Source: Larus michahellis (taxonomy: Eukaryota; Chordata; Aves; Charadriiformes; Laridae). From it: a stretch of 64,000 nt of DNA. The position numbers were made by a program, and so were the translations under genes. Positions within the stretch are counted from its first letter, which is position 1, and each line of letters starts with the position of its first letter. Shown here one piece after another: positions 54,289 to 64,000 of the stretch. The DNA lies in contig NC_133929.1 of NCBI RefSeq assembly GCF_964199755.1, forward strand, positions 1,364,001-1,428,000, written 5' to 3'. The notes beneath the pieces were generated by a model, which did not search any database, was not told the DNA's origin, and saw only the letters and a program-made list of their open reading frames with translations.

Positions 54289-57283
54289 CGGAGCCCAAAT
54301 GTCTGCAATCACTAACGAAACGGCACAACTTCTAGGTATAAATCCCACCAGACGCAGAGTCAACTTCGCAGGAATTGATGGTGTGGTAAAAACATGCCCC
54401 ACTGCAAAAATTAACCTCTGGTTGCCGGGAGAGCAGCGAATGACTAGGGCAGAAGTCTTAGTGGGTGCCTCGCGTACTAACCTCCTAGGATTTGACGTGC
54501 TGCGTGGGCGAATGTGGAAATTCCCAGATGGAACTGTGTGGAGTTTTGCAGGACGCGAAAAAGGAATAGACACAGTGAAATTGAGTCTATTGGAAACTTC
54601 CATACCTTTACCTCCCTCTAAAATCACTAATGTCCGTCAGTATCCACTGCCTGCAGCTGCACTTGCAGGAGCAGACGGGGTGGTATCAGATTTAGAAAAA
54701 AGAGACATCGTTAAGAGGACTCACTCGCTTTATAATTCACCGGTGTGGCCGGTAAAGAAACCAACCGGGCAATGGCGTTTCACAGTAGATTACCGAAAGT
54801 TGAACGCCAACGCTGCACCCCTGACCGCCGCGGTTCCAAATATCGTGGAAATTGTGACAATGATAAAAGGAGCTGCCCATCCTTGGATGGCTGCCTTAGA
54901 TGTTAAAGACATGTTTTTTATGATTCCCCTCCTTGAGCAGGACAAAGTGCGGTTTGCATTCACATGGAAAGGAGTCCAATATACCTTTAACTGACTTCCA
55001 CAAGGATACAAACATTCCCCCACTATTGCTCATAATGCTTTAGCTAAAGTGCTATCAGAGATTCCTGTTTCACAGGGATGTACGGTATACCAATATATTG
55101 ATGACATCCTAATAGGGGGAGAGAACCAAGAAAGTGTAAAAGACATGATGGAAAACATCCGAAAAACATTACTTGATTTAGGATTGGAAATTCCAGACTC
55201 AAAGTGTCAGGGACCCGCACAGGAAGTTAAATTCCTGGGGGTCTGGTGGATTAAGGGAGCTGCTTCTGTCCCTCAGGATACCCTGGAAAAAATAGAGCAT
55301 GGACAGAATCCATCCCGCGTGAAGGAGTTACAGCAAGTTCTGGGAACTTTAAGTTATTGGCGTAAACACATCCCTGGCTTTTCCAACATTGCTCGCCCCC
55401 TTTATAGTTTGCTCAAAAAGGGTAAATCCTGGGAGTGGAATGAACAACATACTAATGCTCTGGAATTGCTAATAAAGGAGCTAAGGTTATTCCAACAGCT
55501 TGGTCCTATACATCCAACTGACCCTGTCCATGTAGAATGGGGGTTCAGTGAACATGGTTCCCATTGTAATTTATGGCAGAAGGGACCAGCAGGACCGGAG
55601 AGACCATTAGAATTTAGCTCTCGCTCCTTCAATGATACTGAGAGCAGATATTCAGACCTGGAGAAGGGTTTACTGTCCCTAGTGCGAGCGTTGCAACGAA
55701 CAGAGCAGATAAGAAGAGAACAGAGTGTGATCATTTGGGGACCTTTCCGCCTCCTAGATGTGGTCCGTAAAGGGACAGCACCACCAGCCGGCATTGCCCA
55801 GAAACCCACAGTTTGAAAGTGGTATGCTTATTTAGAAGGCATTAATGAAATCATGCCAGTCTCTGAAGGCAGTGTTAAAGTATCCAAGCTCCAGAAGGAT
55901 ATAGATGGTGCCCTATTGTTCCAATCCCCACCAAACGGACCATCTCCGATCCAAGAAGCACCTCCTCTGAAGGAAGGCAGTAATCTTACAGGAGTGTGGT
56001 TTACTGATGCATCATCTCACCGTGAGAACAATAAGTGGAAATACAAGGCCATAGCACTGGAAGTAGCAACGGGAGAAAGAGCAATTGAAACAGGGGAGGG
56101 TAGTGCACAAGTAGGGGAACTCAGAGCTGTCCTACTAGCTGCACAACATGGGGCCACCTCCATTTACACTGACTCATATGCTGTTTTTAAAGGAGCCACT
56201 GAATGGATAGGTCACTGGGCAGCCAACGATTGGCAGGTGAATAGAGTCCCGATTTTGGAGATGGACACTTGGAAGCAACTGTTAGAAATAGGAGGACAGA
56301 GAACGTTGCACATTGGTTGGGTAAAAGGCCATGATCGTTCAAACTCGATCACTGCTCAGTTCAGCCAACAGGTAGATAGCCTCACGCGGCTGCAGCAAAT
56401 TGACATTGTAGACGATGGTCGGGAATGGGAACGCTTACTCGAATGGTTACATGTTAAGCGTGGCCACACGGGCCGTGCTGACCTGTATCAGGAAGGTCTA
56501 GCCCGGGGGTGGCCTGTATCGGTTAAGCTGTGCGAACAAGTAGTAACTGCCTGTTCACAATGTCGCCTACGACTCGGTAAAGATCATCCAAGTAAGGCGC
56601 CTCCCTTACACATTCGGGACAAGAAAACGTTGTGGCATTCATGGCAGATTGATTATATTGAGCCCTTGAGATCATCAGGTGGGAAAAGATATGTCCTGGT
56701 AGGAGTGGAGATTATCTCCAGCCTCAGTATGGCCAGCAGTTTCAAAGCAGCTACCGGGGACAACACAGTGAAAGGCCTAAAAGGGTGGCTCAGCACACTT
56801 CCCCTTCCCGAGGAAATCCAAAGTGATAACGGTTCACACTTTACCGCTACGGTGGTACAAGATTGGGCCAAAGAAGAAGGGATTCGATGGGTATTTCATA
56901 CTCCCTATTATCCCCAGGCTAATGGCATTGTTGAACGCACCAATGGATTGGTTAAGCGTTTTGCAAAAACTCATGAACCTGGTTGGCATTTGTGATTGGA
57001 TGATGCCATCTATCAATAAAATAACAGATGGAGTGGAGATGGCTGTCCTAAAATGAAAGCTTTCTGTGTATCTGCCAATATTATCTCTCCAAAAGCTCCC
57101 AATGAACCAGGAAAATACCCAGGAAGATTTCACCCTGGGCAACCTGTGCTAGTGAAAATGCCTCAAATTGGGACGGTGCCAATGGTGCTAGCTACTCCCA
57201 AAAATCCCCATGCATGGGAAGCCAAAGACTGTTCAGGGAAGATACACCAGATCAACACTTGGTGGATCTCACCTTCTTTTTAA
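54275..57283 (+). pseudogene. pol: ERV-C pol, right copy: protease, RT, RNase H, integrase
   Basis: One frame with four in-frame stops (54992 TGA, 55814 TGA, 56993 TGA, 57017 TAA). Protease: FIIDTGAQMSAITNETAQLL near 54277. RT: YNSPVWPVKKP, WRFTVDYRKLN, then the catalytic YIDDI near 55095. RNase H (from 55899): WFTDASSH, GELRAVLLAA, YTDSYAVF. Integrase: HVKRGHTGRADLY, then CSQCRL (HHCC), WQIDYIEPL, QSDNGSHF, GIVERTNGL (D,D,E). The SH3-like end GRFHPGQPVLVKMPQIG leads to TAA at 57281. The protease N terminus is cut at the inversion junction. Two of the stops may be CGA- or TGG-to-TGA changes, but that is a guess. Motif style suggests class III/spuma-like. Confidence 0.87.
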
Positions 57284-57310
57284 CCCCGTCGGCCGAATAA
57301 GACCGAGCAG

Positions 57311-57336
57311 ATTTTCTTTTCCTTTGTGTCTTACAG
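57311..57336 (+). promoter_or_regulatory. Probable env splice acceptor (ERV-C)
   Basis: A pyrimidine-rich tract ATTTTCTTTTCCTTTGTGTC precedes TTACAG|GAAC, with AG at 57335-57336. It lies after pol and 10 bases before the short ORF, where retroviruses place the env acceptor. Mirror at 51803-51828. Confidence 0.55.
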
Positions 57337-57345
57337 GAACCTTGG

Positions 57346-57465
57346 ATGAACTGTACAGACAGATTGGCCTACGCTAACTTTGAGTGTCTCCAGGGAATCC
57401 TGACGTTGATCCTGGCAATAATACTATTTTTATTATGTATGGCTACCTGGAGGCCCAAATTCTAA
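57346..57465 (+). CDS. Short membrane-protein ORF upstream of ERV-C env, right copy
   Basis: 39 codons from ATG 57346 to TAA 57463-57465, ending one base before the env ATG at 57467. The product starts MNCTDRLAY (a possible N-glycosylation site), has one strongly hydrophobic span (ILTLILAIILFLLCMA) and ends TWRPKF. It lies between the probable splice acceptor and env, so an env mRNA would carry it first. It may be a real small accessory protein, an upstream ORF that tunes env translation, or chance. It is too short to judge by composition. The mirror copy is identical in extent. Confidence 0.45.
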   Translation: MNCTDRLAYANFECLQGILTLILAIILFLLCMATWRPKF

Positions 57466-57466
57466 A

Positions 57467-58881
57467 ATGACGGATTGGCAGATGGAATTGATGCTATTCA
57501 GTTTTACCTTTATATTCCCTGTTGTTTGTAGTCAAAGAGACCCAGAGTGGCCATGGTCTCAAGCTTTTGTTAAACACAATGCGATGGCAGATACAAGAAA
57601 GGGAGAACTGGGTTTGGCCACTGTAGTTCTACAGGAAAATGAGGTGTTACATGAGTGGACCTGGAATAGTTGGTACCCAGTCCTGAAAGGTAAGGCAGGG
57701 GTGGAAATCCGAGTAGGGTGTAGAATGATCAACGGCTCAAACCATGAGAAGGCCATGAGAATAGAGATATTTCACCCTCAGAACCCACGCTCAATGACAA
57801 CAAAGCACTGTGTCACCGGCGAGTGGGATTGCTGGTATAATTTTACTCTTGTGGAACCCACTCTTGTAACTTGTCGTTGGCAACAGGATGAAATAGCACT
57901 GCTATATGAATTCAAGGTAGACGTAGCACCTGAGCTTTGGGATAATGCATTGTCACGGTACACTGCAAGCACTGGAACACCAGAAAACAAAAGGGGTTTA
58001 AATCTCTCCACTCTGGTTATACAAGGAAGTGAAGTGTATTCCAGAGATAAATGGAGATGGAACGAATCACTTCAAATGGCTAAAATCGAGGCCACCCTTG
58101 GAAAGAGAATACACATTGGTTGCCGATTTATCAATGGGTCTACTCACCACAGGCCAACTGTAATTAAAGCCATCCAGGTAGACTCTACCAAACCGGACAA
58201 ATAAAACACTGATTGTTACAAAATTATGGAGCCAAATTCAGATTGCTGGCACAATTTCACTTTCATCAAACCTATAGTAGTGTATTGTATTTGGGGCTAC
58301 AAGGGCACAGAATTGTTATTTGAATTGATGATTGACTCAAATACACCTGAACCTGCTGAAATGAATCCAGAACCTACACCCCCACAAACTCTCAAAGGTG
58401 TACCTTCTAAGCCCTCCATTAGTCTAACTCCTTACACTTTCAACATTGGCCCTTATGTTATTAAACACACAGGTCAACAACAGATACTGTTTAATCCCAC
58501 ATATTCCCTCAAACGAGTAGAATTGTCAATGCAGATTAATATCTCTGCGATCAAACCCACCTGCTTACCATTCCTGAGTACATCTTATGCAGGATGGTCA
58601 GCATGGTTACGCAGACGAACTCTTGCCACTTCACAACGACTGAAGAGGGATGTGACTGGTATCTTAGGAACAGGCCTGGGAGTCTTAAATAGTATAGATG
58701 CTGAGATACTTGCCAACGAACTAGTCACAACCACTACTGATCTAGACAAATTAAGACATCCCCTACAGTCCTCTCTATTAGCATTGGGAAACCACCAATG
58801 GCTTTTATGGAATATATTGCCTCAGTGGGAAGAAACGGGTGAAAAAGACCATCAGCTGATCACAGATGCACTTGGTACAAC
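57467..58881 (+). pseudogene. env: ERV-C env, N-terminal part, right copy, with duplicated SU module
   Basis: Signal peptide about residues 1-22. SU contains two related modules. Module 1 (about 50-152) has VGCRMINGS, WDCWYNFT and LLYEFKVD; module 2 (about 178-290) has IGCRFINGS, SDCWHNFT and LLFELMID in the same order. An in-frame TAA (58202-58204, codon 246) falls inside module 2. A Pro-rich linker follows, then a basic site (QRLKRD, about 390-395) like a furin cleavage site and a Gly-rich VTGILGTGLG fusion-peptide-like start of TM. The frame runs into antisense ERV-A LTR after 58887, so the TM end is missing here. In the left copy it is found at 19753-20872. Both truncation and stop rule out a working envelope. 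Confidence 0.8.
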
Positions 58882-58887
58882 CCAAAA

Positions 58888-59204
58888 TGTGGAGCATGGA
58901 TTCACGGACTCTGGCGGGGTACAGACCAAAGACCTTTATTGCAACAATCTGACAGGCTTTATAGCTATACACACTCTCCACGTGCAAGTTGTGTTCTGCT
59001 GATAGGTTGAAGGTTGACTGCCACGCGCTTCTCTACTTCTTCCGATTGGTTTCTGCTGTCTGCCCACGAGGGGCAACAACTTCATTCTCACGTCCTGTTT
59101 CTTACTGATTCTTACTTGGTTTTCTGTTCTCACAAACCCTCTCTCAAGGATGCAGCTTTATCTCATCAAGGTCGAACAGACCTATGCTGCTCTCTATTCC
59201 CACA
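58888..59204 (-). repeat. ERV-A 3' LTR, right-arm copy
   Basis: Exact mirror of 49935-50251 in extent, preceded by CCAAAA (58882-58887). Shows that ERV-A was already in ERV-C env before the inverted duplication. Confidence 0.92.
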
Positions 59205-59748
59205 ATTCCCCCTTTTTGTTTTTCTATTGCAAAAGCTTGATTAATCATTCTTTGCATTATTTTCTGTAGGCAGCCTAAGATACAGGGCACAATAAGCATT
59301 AAGGCACACACAAAGAATAGCAACAACAATCCAGCTTTTACAATTGATGATAGCCATCCAGAAATACCCCAACTGCGCAGCAGGTTGTTTAGCCAGTCCC
59401 ATTCATTGTCAATCTGTAGCTGATTAAACCCTTTTTTCAATTGCTGGATACTTTTATGGATAGACTCAGAGTGGTCAGAAAGATTCATACAACACATACA
59501 TACCCTCAAAATCTTCACACCCGTGGCCTTACGCTAAAAGCAAAAAATCAATGGCAGCTCTATTTTGAAGCGTAGCATGCCGAATAGAATCTACATCTGC
59601 TAATAACCCACTTAATGCTAACGATGTGGCATTGGTCTGTTTAGCCAGCCAACACCCTATTTTATTCAACATATTTAATGCCGTTGCTGTTCCTAGCGAA
59701 GGAAGAATACTTAGCCCTATTCTTTGTCCGAGATTTGGGAATGTTATA
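59205..59748 (-). pseudogene. env: ERV-A second env TM, right-arm copy
   Basis: Mirror of 49391-49934 with the same in-frame stop, the same TATG frameshift and the same polypurine tract next to the LTR. Confidence 0.8.
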
Positions 59749-59880
59749 TGGTCGTCACAGGATGGAGTGAAGGTATGAACTGTTCTCTTGGCTCTGTGGT
59801 TACTGTGTGCTCTGCTCACTGTATCTTTGGCCGTATGCAGGCCTCTGCTCGTAGACCTGCCACATCTCCCCCTTTTTTGT
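59749..59880 (-). mobile_element. Internal PPT/LTR fragment, right-arm copy
   Basis: Mirror of 49259-49390: truncated LTR start and its polypurine tract. Confidence 0.55.
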
Positions 59881-59948
59881 TTAACACCAGACCATTTATT
59901 AACAAGGTCGCCATGACTTGTGCTTCTACTTGTCGTGACGCTCTTAGC

Positions 59949-60602
59949 CGGTTATATACTAAACACAATTAAAAACAGAATCAAAAAGAACCCTTCTAAG
60001 GCAATAAATACCCAGATTCCTAAATTTAGCCCAGAAAGCCAATTTCTTTGGATTTACCCACGAGAAATCCTTTTGTAATATTTCAAATACATTGCGGTTC
60101 ATTAAGTCTTGAATCTTTAGTATTTGAGCTTTTAGTTGATCATGTAAAGGACGAATATTTTGTTGCAACAACATGTCAAAAGCACCTTGGAGATGGTGTT
60201 TAACCATGCTAGCCATGTAGCAACGTATTCCAGGGGAGAGATGTAACACAAAGTTTTCGAGAGTTGTACTCCCAATCACAATACAGAGAAAGATGTGTTT
60301 TTAATGCATTTTGCTGATCCCCTATCCATATTACTGCTGTTTTATACCTTACTCGCATTAAATTTACACAATAAGATTGATTACATTCTTGTATACTTGC
60401 ATTTTGAGCCGAAGCAAACATACGGATGAGAAGTACAAATCATTACAGAATTTTCTTGCTCACAACTTCTATTTGTTGTAGTATTATCTGTGGTTAGCAT
60501 GCACCCCGATTTAAGGTGCTTATAATACACCTTCGGTTGTGCAGGCCATTCAACAGTTCTTACGAAATGTTGCTCTACTGCTGTGGATGACAAAGAAGAC
60601 AT
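59949..60602 (-). pseudogene. env: ERV-A env-like remnant, right-arm copy
   Basis: Mirror of 48537-49190 with the same broken frames. Confidence 0.5.
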
Positions 60603-61578
60603 GTTTAGAAAATTTAAAACATGAGAGCGTATGTGGACAATAAAATAAGGAAACTGTCTTTTTCATAAAAGCAACATTAATTGCAGTAAGAGATTAAATA
60701 ACAATTGGTTCTCTACTTGTTTTATAAATGCTCCTTCAAGTCTTTGAACAATACCAGTAACATATTGAGAGTCTGCCACTACATTTAACAGTTCCTGTTG
60801 AAATAAGTCAAAAGCCTTTACTGTGTCCCTGAACCATCTACAAACACCGTACGGGTGCCAGCAAGAGGCTTTGGTGCTAGCAGGATGCGCAGCTGTAAAG
60901 GAATTTGTGAAAGTGACTGTAATAGTCTGTGCCAGGGGAAAGAATAATTTATTTGCCCAATATAATCTACTAAGGCAATTTGTAGGTTAAGACTTTGTGA
61001 TAACCAAGGGTCAAGGTCATCCTTTTTTGATGGGGACATGTATGTGGCTTGGATCCATTCCAGAAAGCTGCTGACAGCACAAACAACCCTGGAAAAACAA
61101 TCGTGGTAACATTTCAATCATCATAGTTACTGCTTTTGAAAAGGTATGTGGCAAAAATACCCACTCTAATGCAGTCAGGCTCTTTGCGAGTGCATCATCC
61201 CATCATCCTATCAGGGCATAAGGTTGAAATTCTTGTAGGAAGGTGTTCAATGCGTCTTGCAGCAGTAGTAGACTATATCTTATCTGCAATGTGCGTGCTG
61301 TAATGCCTTCTGAGCTGTTGGGGTTAATGAACGTAGAACTTATGAGGGGGGGCGGCAGACACAGTGCTTCAGGGCATCCCCTGTATCTTCAAAGTGCACT
61401 CATGTCTCTCTCCCCCTCTCTGACCCGAGACAGCCCCCTTATATCCTGCACTGGATTGAGTGGAGAAGTACAGGCTAGAGTCGCTGCACGCGTGGCCAGC
61501 ATATGCAGCGAGTCTCACCAAACTCATGATCCAGCTTTGCTAACAGCGGCTGTCTGATACATGACTACATTGTTGTAA
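60603..61578 (-). pseudogene. pol: ERV-A pol remnant, right-arm copy
   Basis: Mirror of 47561-48536, with RT-connection and RNase H pieces (VFVDGSGT near 60823-60846). Confidence 0.7.
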
Positions 61579-62796
61579 TCCCTTCTTGTTATCTTCTTCT
61601 GCGAAGGTCAGGTTCTCATGGATACACACATAGTTTTTAGAGCAACATATTCTACAACTCGTACAAGGGTACGATGCAAAGCGGCATCTACAACTGATCG
61701 TATAATGCTTATTAAACATGGCAAACAGCATACTAAACATAACAGACAAATTCCTTCCACACAGGCAATAATTTGCTTCAACCAACCCCACCCCCAAGTC
61801 CATCCAGCAAAGAGATTTCACCCAGTGGTTTCCACAAGTTGCTGGTTCGGTCGGTGCAGTTCCTGCAGCTGGGCATGGATGGATTTGGAGTGGTCACTTA
61901 GATTCATACAATACAGTCCTTTAAAATCTTGACAACCATGTCTGTGAGCTGAAAGTAAAAAATCAGTAGCAGCTCTGTTTTGCAGCGTCGCATATCGAAT
62001 ACTATCTACATCTAGCAATAACTCAGAAATAGCTGTACTAGTAGCATTGTTAAACTTATCCTTGGCAGCAAGAGAGTCCTTGTTATCACAAATCCTTGGC
62101 AGCAAAAGAGTCCTTGTTAGCTAGAGCGCATGCGGACTCCCTGTTCTTGCTGGTACTGTGCTTTGATCTTCTTCCACAACAGGCCAAGATTCTCAAGCAG
62201 CTGGATAAGGTGTCTGTGAGTCCATCACAGGCTTATGTCATCCAAATGTTTTTCTTGCCAGCACCTGAGGCTGAATAACACTTGGTGTGATATATGTGTT
62301 TTCCAGCACCCAGGTGCGAGTCCCTTGAGTGTATTTACAATCTTCCTTGCCGATCTTCTGTTGCTTTCCCATATTCCACCCCCTTGCTCAAGAGACCGCT
62401 TCTGCTGGGGTTCATTTAGTCTCACAGGGTATAACAGAGTAATTTACCAAGGCATGCAAAAACATATACACATATAGGAAAAAAACAAAAACATATCTCT
62501 ATGGTACTGCTTTGAATCTGGTGTCCTATTTCTCTTTTTCTGACGCTTTCTCGTAGCGCGTATGGCATACTTTTGTGCTAACGTGGCACATTTCCCATCT
62601 AATTGTTCCTGTTTGGTTTTTCTTTCCCCCTCTTTATTTTTCCTTTTCTCTTTTTTTTCTTTTTCTTTTCTTTTTCTTTTTTCTTTTTTTCTTTTTTCTT
62701 TTTTTTTTCCCATCACTTACGACTGACATAAAAGTCTGCCTTTGCAACAAGAGCTCAGTTTCTCATTTTTCCTTAAGTTTCTCATTTTCCTACAGA
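61579..62796 (-). repeat. Array unit 4, right-arm copy (empty ERV-B site)
   Basis: Mirror of 46343-47560. The TM (61608-62105) is continuous through the ERV-B target with a single CAACT at 61691-61695. The pyrimidine form of the purine tract lies at about 62637-62711. Confidence 0.9.
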
Positions 62797-62921
62797 AAAT
62801 TTTTTCCCTTCTTGTTATCTTCTTCTGCGAAGGTCAGGTTCTCATGGATACACACATAGTTTTTAGAGCAACATATTCTACAACTCGTACAAGGGTACGA
62901 TGCAAAGCGGCATCTACAACT
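62797..62921 (-). repeat. End of an array unit, right arm
   Basis: Mirror of 46218-46342: TM tail, A/T filler and one AGTTG copy next to an ERV-B LTR. The inverted arm therefore also contains at least one ERV-B-bearing unit. Confidence 0.88.
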
Positions 62922-63272
62922 TGTCGTGGTTTAGCCTCAGATGGCAACAAAAAAACCACGTGCCGCTCGCACGTGCCTTCCTAATACAGGAAGGATCGTA
63001 AGAAAAGGCAAGACTCTTGGGTTGAGACAAAGGCAGTTTAACAGAACAGCAAAGGGAACAGGCAAACAACAACAACACGGATAGGGGAATATACAAACGC
63101 GATTACGGAACCGCCGCTCCCCGCCGCTCGCCGACCGGCCGGACCCGGGACGCCCCAGCCCGCTTTTAAGCAGCAACTTCCTGCCCCCTCCCCCGGCAGC
63201 TCAGGGTGGGCGTGGCTCACATGGCATGGAATACCAGGAAAAGTTAACCCTATCCCCACCGGAACCAGGACA
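62922..63272 (-). repeat. ERV-B 3' LTR, right-arm copy
   Basis: 351-bp form, with two substitutions against its mirror partner at 45867-46217. Confidence 0.9.
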
Positions 63273-63725
63273 TTATCCACCCCTTATTCCATACCATCTA
63301 TGCCATGCCCAGCAGGTTCCAATGAATTGCCACCACTTTCCCCTGTTATATATATATATATACACACATATAATGCCCTTAGTTTATGGGTCATCCCTCC
63401 AAAGTGTCCATTGAGTTCTTTTAATCCACGGCTTTGGGCTCCATTTGTTAGAACAGTCTCTCAGGGCAGGTGAGATGCTGGGTGGTGCTGGTCTGTTGCA
63501 TGCTGTATTTTTTCGGAGCTTGTGACTGGTGCACCTGGTGTGGCTCATGCACGCAGTCTGTGGGCTGAAGATGTAGATCTTGAGGAAACTGCTGGGCGCC
63601 AGCTGCTGAGATCAGTTCTTATCCCATCATCCCTGTGCCTTACTTGTAGTACAACTGATAGCAATTATAGCAATGAGGACATACAGTGACAGTGTTACTT
63701 ATCAATTAACAGCACACAATCTGAT

Positions 63726-64000
63726 TCATTGGCTATTCTCGCCCAAAATCAGATCCCCATGAGGTACACATCGGACTTCCCCATCCTGCCGCATCACCCA
63801 CCAAGTGCACCCAGGTCCTTGGGCAAAAGCAATCCCACGGATGGGTTTGCCTTTGCCTGAGGCAGGACTAACCCAGACTGTCTTCCCTAGCATATTCTTC
63901 ATATGCACTACGGGGACTTTATCCCCTTCTACAGTACGTGGAAGTTTTGATTGGGCAGGGCCAGCCCGATTGTTAGATCCCCTGGTGTTAACTAGCCAGG
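63726..64000 (-). pseudogene. pol: ERV-B pol, C-terminal end, right-arm copy (partial)
   Basis: The last 91 codons of pol on the minus strand, including NMLGKTVWVSPASGKGK and the C terminus ILGENSQ. The open frame continues off the window edge. Arg is coded at the variant site, as in copy 1. Confidence 0.85.

Larger units (their letters stand above)
55896..64000 (-). repeat. Giant inverted repeat, right arm (runs off window)
   Basis: Reverse complement of 45139-53243. By eye there are at least three substitutions against the left arm: near 63029 (GTTGAGAC against GGTTGGGAC), near 63247 (AAGTTAACCC against AAATTAACCC) and near 63968 (CCCGATTG against CCCCATTG). The last matches ERV-B copy 1 instead of the mirror copy 3. 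Confidence 0.92.
62922..64000 (-). mobile_element. ERV-B provirus, right-arm copy (5' part beyond the window)
   Basis: 351-bp 3' LTR at 62922-63272, non-coding region 63273-63725 with the TA microsatellite, then the end of pol from 63726 to the window edge. Most of the element lies outside. It has AAGTTAACCC in the LTR where all three left copies have AAATTAACCC, and the copy-1 base near 63968. It is therefore not a simple reflection of copy 3. Confidence 0.88.

Noticed and set aside
45139..64000. Palindrome dismissed as a sequencing fold-back artefact
   Set aside because: Not dismissed: a fold-back read would give an exact mirror, but the arms differ at several bases, one matching a different array copy, and the core is asymmetric. 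Assembly error cannot be fully excluded from sequence alone.
1..64000. tRNA, rRNA or other structured RNA genes; antiviral or bacterial-type defence systems
   Set aside because: No cloverleaf with A/B boxes was seen. Tracts resembling tRNA are primer-binding sites of 18 nt. No prokaryotic-type gene or operon is present.

Overview
This is almost certainly bird nuclear DNA. It has truncated CR1 LINEs with the typical 3' end (ATTCTATG repeats), solo LTRs of avian type and alpharetrovirus-like and ERV-L/spuma-like proviruses. No complete host protein-coding gene is recognisable. The only host-gene signal is a CpG island with a probable untranslated first exon (about 4.3-5.7 kb, splice donor at 5299). 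Species and chromosome cannot be read from the sequence.

Layout. 1-8.7 kb: ordinary AT-rich DNA with a minus-strand solo LTR (1272-2357), two CR1 fragments and the CpG island. 8.7-11.8 kb: a CA-rich minisatellite cluster broken up by CR1 pieces and an LTR-like element, with an 81-bp near-perfect hairpin (9211-9404). 11.8-18.4 kb: old sequence holding a decayed Ty3/gypsy pol on the minus strand (16.34-18.13 kb). 18.6-64 kb: one composite endogenous-retrovirus (ERV) locus.

The composite locus is nested three deep. The outer element, here called ERV-C, is a class III-like provirus on the minus strand: 3' LTR 18.6-19.7 kb, env end 19753-20872, and the rest of env, pol and gag at 50.3-54.2 kb. 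Its env is split by ERV-A, a class II/alpharetrovirus-like provirus on the plus strand (20873-50251, 317-bp LTRs, 6-bp target duplication TTTTGG). Inside ERV-A lies a direct tandem array with a 7712-bp period. It has three full units (23207, 30919, 38631) and a fourth short one (46343-47560). Each full unit carries an almost identical env-less ERV-L-like provirus, ERV-B (6481 bp, 5-bp target duplication AGTTG). The fourth unit keeps the unoccupied target site.

From 45139 to the right window edge the sequence is also a giant inverted repeat. Arms 45139-53243 and 55896-64000 are near-identical with no net length difference (paired coordinates sum to 109139) around a 2.65-kb asymmetric spacer. 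The spacer joins ERV-C gag on the minus strand head-to-head with ERV-C protease-RT on the plus strand. The junction carries short templated repeats typical of replication template switching. The right arm runs off the window.

Every retroviral gene here is interrupted by stops, deletions or frameshifts; no intact provirus was seen. Inferred order of events: ERV-C integration; ERV-A integration into ERV-C env; tandem duplication and ERV-B insertion; amplification of the ERV-B-bearing unit; inverted duplication. The tandem array and palindrome are the kind of structure that assemblers get wrong, so long-read confirmation matters.
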